NCBI GenBank assembly: GCA_029565395.1
Contig: JAKQOG010000259.1
Location: 1-39,373 of the forward strand
Reading direction: 5' to 3'
Length of the DNA stretch: 39,373 nt
From: Candidatus Hydrogenedentota bacterium
Lineage (GTDB): Bacteria > Hydrogenedentota > Hydrogenedentia > Hydrogenedentales > CAILVY01
Both the position numbers and the translations under genes were made by a program. Shown here piece after piece: positions 25,045 to 32,492 of the stretch. How positions within the stretch are numbered: position 1 is the first letter of the stretch; every line of letters starts with the position of its first letter. The notes beneath the pieces are model-generated. The model did not search any database. It was given only the letters and a program-made list of their open reading frames with translations, and was not told where the DNA came from.

Positions 25045-25887
25045 TCATGCTTCTGGTTTCCGCGCATTCACTTCCAGGCTTGCCACATAATCCGAAGGTT
25101 TACTGCCTGAGGGAAGCGCCTCCAAAATCCGTTTGTACAATGGATCATTGATCGCCGTCATCGAATCCACATAGCCAGGCTTTATTGAGAGATGGATCTG
25201 TTCCAATCCCGCTTCTTTCGCCATCCGCTCCGTATCCGTCACCAATACCGCCCCGGCAACACAGCCCACCAGCGCTTCGATCATCTCTGAGATCGCTTTC
25301 GGCAGAGGTTGCAACAGCGCCAGGTCCGACACCGCAACACGGCCGCCCGGCTTCAGCACACGCACGATCTCGCGCCAGACCTGCGCCTTATCCGGGGAGA
25401 GATTAATGACACAGTTTGAGATAATGACATCGACCGAATTATCCGCCAGCGGGAGATGCTCAATCTCACCCAGCCGGAACTCCACATTATCCAATCCGGT
25501 GCGCTGTTGGTAGGTGGCGATATTGCCTCGCGCTCTGCCAAGCATTTCCGGGGTCATATCCACGCCGATCGCGCGTCCGGCGGCCCCTACCTTTTTCCCG
25601 GCAATGAAAATATCGAACCCGCCGCCGCTGCCAAGATCCACCACTGTTTCGCCCGGATTCAGTGCGGCCAGCGCCACGGGATTCCCGCAGGATAATCCCA
25701 TGTTTGCCCCCTCTGGCAATGCATTCAGATCTTCAAGACCGTATCCAATGGATTCTGCGAGTTGCGTGGCGCTGTCGGAAGGCGCGCCGCAACAGGATTT
25801 CTTGGGGCCACAGCACGATCCACCGCTGGTGGCAATCGCCGCATATCCCTGACGTACTTTATCGCGAATTTCCTGTTCCTGACTCAT
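25045..25887 (-). CDS. arsM: arsenite S-adenosylmethionine methyltransferase
   Basis: A 280-residue SAM-dependent methyltransferase that converts arsenite to methylated, partly volatile arsenicals. SAM motif I is VVDLGSGGGFD (82-92). The conserved arsenic-binding cysteines fit C67 (GLSCGNP), C159 (ISNCVINL) and C209 (LVGCVAG); the last two are 50 residues apart, as in the algal enzyme. The N-terminus adds two vicinal pairs, CC at 25-26 and 32-33, around GPKK, which could hand over or bind As(III). It is the last gene of the ars operon, 35 bases after acr3. The combination with acr3 and arsR makes the assignment strong. Confidence 0.95.
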   Translation of the reverse strand: MSQEQEIRDKVRQGYAAIATSGGSCCGPKKSCCGAPSDSATQLAESIGYGLEDLNALPEGANMGLSCGNPVALAALNPGETVVDLGSGGGFDIFIAGKKVGAAGRAIGVDMTPEMLGRARGNIATYQQRTGLDNVEFRLGEIEHLPLADNSVDVIISNCVINLSPDKAQVWREIVRVLKPGGRVAVSDLALLQPLPKAISEMIEALVGCVAGAVLVTDTERMAKEAGLEQIHLSIKPGYVDSMTAINDPLYKRILEALPSGSKPSDYVASLEVNARKPEA

Positions 25888-25922
25888 GGTATATTTCCTT
25901 TCTCAAATTATTTTTAGTCGTA

Positions 25923-27038
25923 TTAAGTATTAGGGGTTTCCGCTGGAAACCAGGAACGCGTTGCATTGCACGCCGAACACACGGAAAGCATCACGGGCAC
26001 TTCCACCAGGACCCCCACCACGCACGCAAGCGCCGCGCCGGAATCCGGCCCGAAAAGGGTGATGGCCACGGCTACTGCAAGCTCGAAGAAATTGCTCGCG
26101 CCAATGAGCGCGCCGGGCGCGGCCACATTGTGCGGAACGCGTAACACGCGCATCAGCAGATAGGTGAGGCTGGAATTAAAGTAAACCTGCACCATGATAG
26201 GGATGGCCAATAGAATGACGGCAAACCATTTCGCGGTTAGGTTCTCCGCCTGGAATGCGAAGATGAGCACTAATGTCGCCAGCAACGCGACCACTGTTAT
26301 GGGATGAAATACAGGCAGGAACTTCTCCTCAAACCATTTTTTGCTGCGCAGCTTCAACAAAAGCGTCCGCGTCAACCATCCTGCACCCAGCGGGATGACA
26401 ATAAACACGACAACCGACGTGATGAGAACGTTGGAAGGCACAACGACATTGGCCACGCCGCACAGAAACATCACGATGGGGGCAAAGGCCACCAGCATGA
26501 TAAGGTCATTCACCGCCACCTGTACCAGCGTATAGGCGGGATCGCCGTCCGTGAGATAACTCCAAACAAACACCATCGCCGTGCATGGCGCCGCCGCAAG
26601 AATAATAAGCCCTGCGGTATAGTTTCTGGCGGTCTCGGCATCGATCCATGCTGCAAACACATGTTGGATAAACACCCACGCAAAAATCGCCATGCTGAAC
26701 GGCTTCACCAGCCAGTTTACGAACAACGTCACGAGCAAACCCTTGGGACGCCTGGTCACGCCGGCAAGCGATCCAAAATCTATTTTCAGCATCATCGGAT
26801 AGATCATCAGCCAAATAAGAACGGCGATGGGTATATTAACCTGCGATCCTTCCCCGAATTCCATCCCGCTCAGCGTATCCACCGTGCCCGGAAGAAACTT
26901 GCCCAACGCTACGCCTACCACCATGCAAATCAACACCCAGAGCGAGAGATAGCGTTCGAATACATTCATGTGCTTGGGGGCAGCTTCTTGAGGCCTGAGA
27001 GTGTCAGGCCTTATGGATTCTTTTCCAATTGTGCTCAT
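25923..27038 (-). CDS. acr3: Acr3-family arsenite efflux permease
   Basis: A 371-residue inner-membrane carrier of the BASS superfamily with ten expected hydrophobic helices; it extrudes arsenite using the proton gradient. The essential cysteine of the fourth helix region is C152 in AAAPCTAMVFVWSYL, and the essential glutamate is E319 in GASNFFELAVA. The ending carries a CSAC pair. The start joins the preceding Cys-rich gene through a TAATG one-base overlap, so they are co-translated. Some databases call this family arsB, but it is unrelated to E. coli ArsB. Confidence 0.96.
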   Translation of the reverse strand: MSTIGKESIRPDTLRPQEAAPKHMNVFERYLSLWVLICMVVGVALGKFLPGTVDTLSGMEFGEGSQVNIPIAVLIWLMIYPMMLKIDFGSLAGVTRRPKGLLVTLFVNWLVKPFSMAIFAWVFIQHVFAAWIDAETARNYTAGLIILAAAPCTAMVFVWSYLTDGDPAYTLVQVAVNDLIMLVAFAPIVMFLCGVANVVVPSNVLITSVVVFIVIPLGAGWLTRTLLLKLRSKKWFEEKFLPVFHPITVVALLATLVLIFAFQAENLTAKWFAVILLAIPIMVQVYFNSSLTYLLMRVLRVPHNVAAPGALIGASNFFELAVAVAITLFGPDSGAALACVVGVLVEVPVMLSVCSACNATRSWFPAETPNT

Positions 27039-27379
27039 TACTCAACATCTCCTTTGACAATCCGGATACAGATGTCCTTGGGCAATGCTAGTCCCGCCGC
27101 AACCTGCATGGACTTGAATATTCCAACCGGCACAGCACAGCCCGCACAGCACCCCCTGAGACATTCGCGGACCGTGGCCATGACGACACTATCGCCCACG
27201 GGGCTGATTTCCTCATACGCATTTATTGGGGGGGTTGCCTTCATAGCTTCGCCAAGACCGCGAATTTTGTCACAATCGGACATGATCTCAAAGGTCACAA
27301 ACATGCCATCTTCACTGGACGCGTTGACGTCTGTATGAAACCCGCAAACGCCTGCGTCAATTTCAGCTTTCGCCTGCAT
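27038..27379 (-). CDS. small Cys-rich protein of ars operons (DUF6951-like)
   Basis: A 113-residue soluble protein with cysteines at 12, 36, 73, 77, 78 and 81; the last four form a RECLRGCCAGC cluster. I recall this family as DUF6951 next to arsenic or redox genes; the name is from memory. The clustered cysteines suggest binding of a soft metal such as As(III), perhaps as a cytoplasmic chaperone feeding Acr3, whose start it overlaps by one base. GGAG lies upstream of the ATG. The function has not been shown, as far as I know. Confidence 0.7.
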   Translation of the reverse strand: MQAKAEIDAGVCGFHTDVNASSEDGMFVTFEIMSDCDKIRGLGEAMKATPPINAYEEISPVGDSVVMATVRECLRGCCAGCAVPVGIFKSMQVAAGLALPKDICIRIVKGDVE

Positions 27380-27398
27380 CGTTATACTCCATTCTCTA

Positions 27399-28097
27399 TT
27401 ACGGCGCGGTGTAAATCATCCAAAGGCCGCCCAGGAGCACCAGCACCCCGCATGTCTTCTTCACAATTGCGGTGCCCCGGGAATCCTCATTCCAGTTCAG
27501 AAATCGCTGGACCACTTCCGTCGAGGTCCCCGCCGCAACAATCACCGAACAATGTCCCACGCCATACGCCAAAAGCAATGCTGCGCCATACAGCGGATTT
27601 GTTGCGGACAATTTAAACGTGACGCCCAGCATCGGCGCCATGTACGCAAAGGTGCACGGCCCCAGCGCCACGCCAAACACTAAACCAAGAATAAAAGACG
27701 CCAGTAATCCTTTGCGTTTCATGCCCACTTGACCAGGACCTGACCATGGCATCGGAATCACATCCAGCAAGTGCAGCCCTACAAGAAAAAAGATGACGGC
27801 AACGAAGTAATTGCCATAGCGCCCCACATCGCCCATCATGCGCCCTGCGGCCGCCGTCACCGCGCCGATCAGCCCAATAGTAATCAGGATGCCTAAGGCA
27901 AATAACAGGGAAATCACAAATGCCCGGCGCGTGGAAATCCGGCCCTGTTCATCAATAAAACCAACGATCAACGGAATGCTGGCCAGATGGCAGGGACTCA
28001 ATACAATGCTGAGCACGCCCCAAATGATTGCAGCGGCCACTGCAAGAATCGGGGCTCCTTCAACCGCGTGGGAAAGTGAGCTAAACAAACTCTCCAT
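27399..28097 (-). CDS. CcdA/DsbD-type transmembrane electron carrier
   Basis: A 232-residue membrane protein with about six hydrophobic helices, matching the cytochrome c biogenesis/thiol transport family. The redox cysteines are in LSPCHLAS (C36) and LGPCTFAY, the two-fold related positions that pass electrons from cytoplasmic thioredoxin to periplasmic partners. Two additional cysteines occur in GVGHCSV and KKTCGV. It sits 3 bases after the periplasmic thioredoxin fusion gene and 19 bases before the Cys-rich gene, so it most likely reduces the two exported thioredoxins of this operon rather than serving cytochrome c assembly. Confidence 0.88.
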   Translation of the reverse strand: MESLFSSLSHAVEGAPILAVAAAIIWGVLSIVLSPCHLASIPLIVGFIDEQGRISTRRAFVISLLFALGILITIGLIGAVTAAAGRMMGDVGRYGNYFVAVIFFLVGLHLLDVIPMPWSGPGQVGMKRKGLLASFILGLVFGVALGPCTFAYMAPMLGVTFKLSATNPLYGAALLLAYGVGHCSVIVAAGTSTEVVQRFLNWNEDSRGTAIVKKTCGVLVLLGGLWMIYTAP

Positions 28098-28100
28098 GGT

Positions 28101-29030
28101 TTATTTTGCTCCCAATTCCGCCAGTTTCTTTTCACACTCTGCCTGTGGGAAGAATCCGGTATGGCGGGAGACTTCTTTGCCACTCGCATCAAAGAATACT
28201 TGAACAGGAATAGATTGAATCCCATAGCGGGCCGCGAGAAACTGTTCTTCCCGCACATGGACAAAGAGCACATTCGCCTTGCCCTCATATTTGTTCTTCA
28301 TATCCGCCAGGATAGGCGCCATCATGTCGCAGGGCCGGCAACCGGTTGAGCCAAAATCCACCAGAGAAGGTTTCCCGCTGCTGCGGGCCTTGTTCACGGG
28401 ATTGTCGTTCGCGTTTCCCGCCTGTGTCTTTACCCACCCGGCAGCCAAAATGATAGGTACGCGTTTCCCGAGCGTTCGGATGTGTTCCTTAACCGCTTCC
28501 TGCTGTTTCTCTTTGCCGACATATTGTTTAAGCTGATCTTTCAACTGTTCCAGCGTGGCCCCCCCACAGGAGTCCTTATTCTCTTCGTAGAATTTCGTCA
28601 CTTCATCATCGGTTGCCTGAATCTGCGACACCTGTCCCCGGAGATATTCGTTCAGGAGATCATTTTCAGCGGTTGAGGAGATGTCCTTTTTCGCCTCGGC
28701 CGCCTTTTGTTTTGCGGCTTCCAGAAGCAACTGTTTAGACGCCATTTGCTCTAGTACAAAGAAAGCATTTTTCTTGAGTTTTTCACGCGCCGCTTCGGGT
28801 GATTTCAAAATCTCTTCATCCAGCGCCGCTGAGGTGATTTCCAGGGCGCCTGACTTTAGCAGGATATTTTCCGGAAGCTCCCCTGTCGTGGCAAAACACA
28901 ATCCGCCGGAGGTCAAACCAGGATAGAGCGCATCAATGGAGGAAGACGCATCTGACTCCGCGCTGAATCCAACGGAGGTCATGAGGCCTGCTAGAAGTAA
29001 AATAATGAGCGATAAAACGTTTTTCTTCAT
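28101..29030 (-). CDS. exported SurA-arm-like/thioredoxin fusion protein
   Basis: A 309-residue exported protein. The ATG at 29030 gives a MKK signal peptide (about 1-24, ending GFSAES). About 40-190 are helical, with a QATDDEVTKFYEENKDS segment typical of the chaperone arms of SurA/PpiC proteins, but no parvulin isomerase domain is seen. The C-terminal third (about 200-309) is a thioredoxin domain with the active site CRPC followed by DMMAPIL and the cis-Pro in SIPVQVFF. It would act as a reductase or chaperone in the periplasm, reduced by the adjacent CcdA-like carrier. The arm/thioredoxin combination is uncommon. A cysteine in DSCGG between the parts is extra. Confidence 0.82.
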   Translation of the reverse strand: MKKNVLSLIILLLAGLMTSVGFSAESDASSSIDALYPGLTSGGLCFATTGELPENILLKSGALEITSAALDEEILKSPEAAREKLKKNAFFVLEQMASKQLLLEAAKQKAAEAKKDISSTAENDLLNEYLRGQVSQIQATDDEVTKFYEENKDSCGGATLEQLKDQLKQYVGKEKQQEAVKEHIRTLGKRVPIILAAGWVKTQAGNANDNPVNKARSSGKPSLVDFGSTGCRPCDMMAPILADMKNKYEGKANVLFVHVREEQFLAARYGIQSIPVQVFFDASGKEVSRHTGFFPQAECEKKLAELGAK

Positions 29031-29041
29031 GGACAATTCCT

Positions 29042-29473
29042 TTATGGCTGTTTTGATGCAAGGTCTATGCCGAGTTCTTTCCATTTGGACAAAATGTCTT
29101 CCCGTGAAAAGAATCCTTCATGACGGAATCGTTCTTTCCCGGAGGCATCGTAAAATATCTGGGTTGGAATAAGATTGATTTTATACTGTTTGGCCTCGTC
29201 CGGCTTCTCCCACACATCGATGAACACCACCTCAAACTTCCCGGTATAGGTCTTCTTCAGTTCTTCCAGAATGGGCGCCATCATCTTGCAGGGAATGCAT
29301 TTTGTGGCGCCCAAATCCACCAACCTCGGCAAACCAGTCGACGATGCCGTGTTGAGCGCGGGTGAAGGGGCGGTATTGTCTACTGGCGTTGCAGGCTCGC
29401 TCTTGCGGCTTTTGGCATACAATACGCCGCAAACCGCTGCCACCAGCACGATCACAATAAACGCTTTTTTCAT
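29042..29473 (-). CDS. exported thioredoxin-family protein
   Basis: A 143-residue membrane-tethered or secreted thioredoxin. The ATG at 29473 has GGAG upstream and starts an MKK signal or anchor helix (about 4-20). The active site is CIPC in GATKCIPCKMMAPIL, with the cis-Pro in LIPTQIFY. It is closely related to the thioredoxin domain of the next gene, suggesting duplication. It is 11 bases before that fusion gene and 22 bases after the ArsF-like gene. Likely reduced by the CcdA-like protein. Confidence 0.88.
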   Translation of the reverse strand: MKKAFIVIVLVAAVCGVLYAKSRKSEPATPVDNTAPSPALNTASSTGLPRLVDLGATKCIPCKMMAPILEELKKTYTGKFEVVFIDVWEKPDEAKQYKINLIPTQIFYDASGKERFRHEGFFSREDILSKWKELGIDLASKQP

Positions 29474-29495
29474 AGCTGCTCCTTTATTACGTGTC

Positions 29496-29960
29496 CTATG
29501 AAGTTTCCGAAAATGAACGAACTTCATCCTGGACGTATTTCTTAAATGCAAGGTCATCCTCGAGCAGATCCCACACCTTTTCGAGATTCTTCCAGCGAAT
29601 CTCTTTGTCTCCACGCATTTCTGAAACGACTACAGATTGCGCGGTGAGTTTATAGTCCTTCTCAAAATGCGCATTTTCAGCGTCATCTAGATTCAAGGAG
29701 CGCCATGCCATCCGGCCTGCTGCCAATTCCCCGCCGAAAGTCTCTTCGACAGTTTGTTTGGCAAGTTCTTCGATCTTGATGCATGAAGGACACCGAACGG
29801 TGCGGTGAAAATAGGAAATCTGGATTGCTGGGGCATTGCCTGTCGCGATGGCTTGCGAAGGGGCGGACGCCTTCGTACATCCCATTGGAAAGCCAAGCAA
29901 AACGATCAGGCCGCCAAGCAAAAAGATCAACATGCACCGTGGGACAACCGTTCGAATCAT
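29496..29960 (-). CDS. ArsF-like small lipoprotein of arsenic operons
   Basis: A 154-residue exported protein. A hydrophobic start ends in FPMGC, a plausible though imperfect lipobox. The mature part has FHRTVRCPSCIKIEELA, a CPSC redox-like motif in a thioredoxin-like fold, then SLNLDD, HFEKDYKL, SVVVSE and RWKNLEKVWDLL. This pattern matches, from memory, proteins named in databases as nitrophenyl compound nitroreductase subunit ArsF family. Its role is unproven; co-location with two thioredoxins suggests a redox partner. It overlaps the DGC gene by 4 bases. Confidence 0.75.
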   Translation of the reverse strand: MIRTVVPRCMLIFLLGGLIVLLGFPMGCTKASAPSQAIATGNAPAIQISYFHRTVRCPSCIKIEELAKQTVEETFGGELAAGRMAWRSLNLDDAENAHFEKDYKLTAQSVVVSEMRGDKEIRWKNLEKVWDLLEDDLAFKKYVQDEVRSFSETS

Positions 29961-30334
29961 AACCGTGCCCTTGCTGCTTCCACGGCTTTCTTAAGGTTCT
30001 CGTCATTGACCGGAGATTTTCCTTTTGCAAAACCGGCATCCTGTAAACACACATGTTTATATTCACCGATACCTGCCTGTTCCAATGTACAACGGGCACA
30101 ATTTGTTGGACATCCGTCGATCGCAAGAATCTTCGCCGCCGCTTTTACATTCACCAGAATATTGTTTACCTGGCCCCCCACCCCCGCCAGACAATACATT
30201 TTCCCCGAGCCATCGCGCGTCAACTGCCGCGCCGTGCGGTCGGCCAGTTCGCCCACATCTGCCGCTCCGGAACATGCAAAAATCAACGCCGGCGCGCCAC
30301 TGCACGCGCATCCTTTTTCTGTGGAAGTACTCAT
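29957..30334 (-). CDS. DGC-domain Cys-rich putative zinc/metal-binding protein
   Basis: A 125-residue cytoplasmic protein with an ACSGAADVGEL start, a GSGKMYCLAGVGG segment and the DGC motif at 73-75 in AIDGCPTNCARC. These fit the DGC family (PF08859), which has conserved cysteines thought to bind zinc. Additional cysteines near the N-terminus (GCACSG) could bind arsenite. The ATG at 30334 follows AGGAGGAG. It lies 22 bases after the small thioredoxin gene and overlaps the ArsF-like gene by 4 bases. The function is not established. Confidence 0.8.
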   Translation of the reverse strand: MSTSTEKGCACSGAPALIFACSGAADVGELADRTARQLTRDGSGKMYCLAGVGGQVNNILVNVKAAAKILAIDGCPTNCARCTLEQAGIGEYKHVCLQDAGFAKGKSPVNDENLKKAVEAARARL

Positions 30335-30356
30335 GGGTATTGTTCTCCTCCTTGCT

Positions 30357-30593
30357 TTATTCACTTAAAAGTTTCTTGATTTCCGAGACATCCGGCGCCT
30401 TGCCCACCAGCTTCACCTGACCATCCACGGCCAGGGCCGGCGTCATCATCACGCCAAATCCCATAATCGCATTAATGTCGGTGACTTTCTCCATTTCATA
30501 CTCGATGCCCAGTTCCTGGGCGGCCATTTCCGCATTTTCGGCCAGCTTCTTGCACTTCGGGCACCCCGTGCCCAGTATCTGTAACGTTTTCAT
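30357..30593 (-). CDS. small thioredoxin-family protein (redox-active disulfide protein 2 type)
   Basis: A 78-residue cytoplasmic glutaredoxin-like protein with the active site GCPKCKK at 10-16, a MTPALAVDG cis-Pro segment and a short C-terminal helix. The family commonly accompanies permeases of the ArsP/DUF318 type. The ATG at 30593 has AAGGAAG-like bases upstream. It could be the cytoplasmic reductant for ArsF/CcdA partners or a thiol carrier feeding the permease encoded just before it. Gap to the permease is 72 bases. Confidence 0.85.
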   Translation of the reverse strand: MKTLQILGTGCPKCKKLAENAEMAAQELGIEYEMEKVTDINAIMGFGVMMTPALAVDGQVKLVGKAPDVSEIKKLLSE

Positions 30594-30665
30594 GGGTCTC
30601 TTCCTTGTTTTATGTTGTGTCCGATCTCCGTGAATTACCGTTTTCCACTCGATCACACATGTGCA

Positions 30666-31964
30666 TTAGTTCATCGCTCCGAATATCATTCCGGCGATGG
30701 CCGACATAACCACCACCAGCAAGCAGTACACAAAAGTCTTCTTAAATCCCATCACGCTGTATATCACCAGCATGCTCGGAAGCGATAGCGCCGGACCGGC
30801 CAGTAACAGGGCCAGTGCCGGTCCTTTGCCCATGCCCGAGCCGATCAATCCCTGAAGTATTGGCACTTCGGTCAGCGTGGCGAAGTACATGAAGGCTCCA
30901 ATAACGGAGGCCAGGATATTGGACGTCAGCGAATTGCCCCCCACCGCCCAGGTTACCCACGCATTCGGGATCAATCCCTCATTGCCCGGTCGGCCCAAGA
31001 GCAAACCCGCTATCAGCACTCCACCCAGGAGAAGCGGAAGAATTTGCTTGGCGAATCCCCACGTCACGGCGAACCATTCTCCCATCTCCCCTTCGCTGGT
31101 GCTGGTGATAACGGATAATCCGATGGCGGCGGCGGTAAAGGCCAAAATGGGTTCGTCTGGGAAGAGCGTGGCGAGAATGGCGGACGGAATCGCAACCAGC
31201 ACAATCTTCCACCAGGCAAGCCTGAACCAAGTGGTCAAAATGACGCCAAAGCCAATAGCACAGAGGGCCGTAATGGCCCATTTTACACTGTAGATGGCGT
31301 GCCAGAGTCCGGCGTCCGATTCGGGTTTGCCCCAATTCGAAAACACGAGAATTGCCACCATGGAAGCGAAGTATGTGGCCGTCTGCCATAGGGGGCGGGC
31401 GGCCTCTGGAGCGGGCATGGCCGCTTGGGCGATGGCTTTTTCCTGCTCTTCCTTGCGGAAGATGAAATGCATGAGCAGGCCGATAATGATACTGAACGAC
31501 ACCGCCCCCACCGCGCGCGCAATGCCCAGTTCCATGCCTAAAATCCGCGCTGTAAGCACAATGGCGAGAACGTTAATCGCCGGTCCGGAATATAAAAACG
31601 CCGTGGCGGGTCCCAGGCCTGCCCCCATCCGCCAAATGCCCGTGAAAAGCGGCAGCACGGTACAGGAACAGACGGCCAGGATCGTCCCAGATACCGACGC
31701 CACCCCATAGGCCAGGACTTTGGGCGCGTTGGCCCCGAGGTACTTCATTACGGCGGCTTGGCTGATAAAGACGGAAATGGCCCCGGCAATGAAGAATGCG
31801 GGAACCAGGCACAGCAACACGTGTTCCTGGGCATACCATTTGACCAGTTGCAGCGATTCCATCACGGCGTTGTCGAAGCGGGAAATGCCGACAGGGAGGT
31901 AGAAACAGGCCAGGAACACGGCCACGATTATGGCCAGCGGTTTCCATTCTTTCTTCCAATCCAT
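30666..31964 (-). CDS. ArsP/DUF318-type permease
   Basis: A 432-residue inner-membrane permease with about ten helices and a central cytoplasmic loop (around residue 170-195). The signature AVCSCTVLPLFTG near residue 98 and the repeated TLTEVPILQGL in the second half match the DUF318/ArsP_1 family. Campylobacter ArsP exports trivalent organoarsenicals, so export of methylarsenite made by ArsM is plausible; other members export Cu or Zn. The vicinal CSC may bind the metalloid. It follows arsR with a 111-base gap that holds a heptamer repeat. Confidence 0.85.
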   Translation of the reverse strand: MDWKKEWKPLAIIVAVFLACFYLPVGISRFDNAVMESLQLVKWYAQEHVLLCLVPAFFIAGAISVFISQAAVMKYLGANAPKVLAYGVASVSGTILAVCSCTVLPLFTGIWRMGAGLGPATAFLYSGPAINVLAIVLTARILGMELGIARAVGAVSFSIIIGLLMHFIFRKEEQEKAIAQAAMPAPEAARPLWQTATYFASMVAILVFSNWGKPESDAGLWHAIYSVKWAITALCAIGFGVILTTWFRLAWWKIVLVAIPSAILATLFPDEPILAFTAAAIGLSVITSTSEGEMGEWFAVTWGFAKQILPLLLGGVLIAGLLLGRPGNEGLIPNAWVTWAVGGNSLTSNILASVIGAFMYFATLTEVPILQGLIGSGMGKGPALALLLAGPALSLPSMLVIYSVMGFKKTFVYCLLVVVMSAIAGMIFGAMN

Positions 31965-32054
31965 GTATTCGATATCCTGACATCTTCTTGGCTAATTTGC
32001 TAACTTGCCAAGTACTCTCCAGCGATCATGACAACCTTCCTAAACTGTTTCCCC

Positions 32055-32082
32055 TCACGCCTCACGCCTCACGCCTCACGCC
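32055..32082. repeat. four tandem copies of the heptamer TCACGCC
   Basis: Four perfect head-to-tail copies (GGCGTGA on the - strand). The arsR stop codon is the TGA of the first unit read by the ribosome, so gain or loss of units would not alter ArsR. The number of units may vary between strains by slippage and change the arsR-permease spacing. Confidence 0.9.
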
Positions 32083-32402
32083 TCCCTCACCAGCGCCGTT
32101 TGTTTCCGGGCATTTTCCTGAATTACATTTTCAATGCACCCAAAAAAATTCAAAATGCACGGACAGCACAACCGGTAATACACCTGCAACCCGCGCTTGT
32201 CGTCCACCACAATCCCCGCATTCTTCAACACAGAAAGATGCTTTGATACCGTTGAAATATCCGCGCCAATCTCCTCCTGAAGCTCACACACGCACCGCTC
32301 CCCCTTCGACAGTTCATTCACAATGAACAGCCGCGTACTATGCGCCAGCGCCTTGATGATCTTCGCCCGCGCCTCCAATTGCTCCAGTTGTGCCGCGTTC
32401 AT
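32076..32402 (-). CDS. arsR: ArsR/SmtB-family metalloregulator
   Basis: A 108-residue winged-helix repressor. Sensor cysteines C37 and C39 lie in GERCVCELQEE, like the arsenite-binding CVC motif of E. coli ArsR. A second cluster, C79, C80, C82 and C89 (LCCPC...FGC), sits near the C-terminus and could supply the third thiol ligand. The recognition helix is STVSKHLSVL. CAGGAG lies upstream of the ATG. As the first gene of the ars operon it should repress its own promoter through the inverted repeat that covers the -10, and release it when As(III) binds. Confidence 0.95.
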   Translation of the reverse strand: MNAAQLEQLEARAKIIKALAHSTRLFIVNELSKGERCVCELQEEIGADISTVSKHLSVLKNAGIVVDDKRGLQVYYRLCCPCILNFFGCIENVIQENARKQTALVREA

Positions 32403-32424
32403 CTTGCTGCTCCTGCTGTTTTTC

Positions 32425-32446
32425 TATTTGGTATTATAGCCAAATA
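32425..32446. promoter_or_regulatory. inverted-repeat candidate ArsR operator
   Basis: TATTTGG (32425-32431) and CCAAATA (32440-32446) are perfect 7-base inverted arms around an 8-base centre. The centre contains the -10 box of the arsR promoter. Its place and symmetry fit the binding site of a dimeric ArsR repressor that would block RNA polymerase. Confidence 0.7.
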
Positions 32447-32461
32447 CTCCGCCGATGTCAA
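32433..32461 (-). promoter_or_regulatory. perfect-consensus promoter of the arsenic operon
   Basis: On the - strand TTGACA (complement of 32456-32461) and TATAAT (complement of 32433-32438) are separated by exactly 17 bases. The transcript leader to the arsR ATG is about 25 bases. This is the strongest promoter sequence in the window, suited to tight repression. Confidence 0.85.
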
Positions 32462-32492
32462 CTCGCCCGGGAAAATATGCCCCCATACAGGC

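Noticed and set aside
26304..27338. A 344-codon + strand frame opposite acr3
   Set aside because: Acr3 on the other strand has the full set of family motifs; the + frame has His/Arg-rich composition typical of an antisense shadow.
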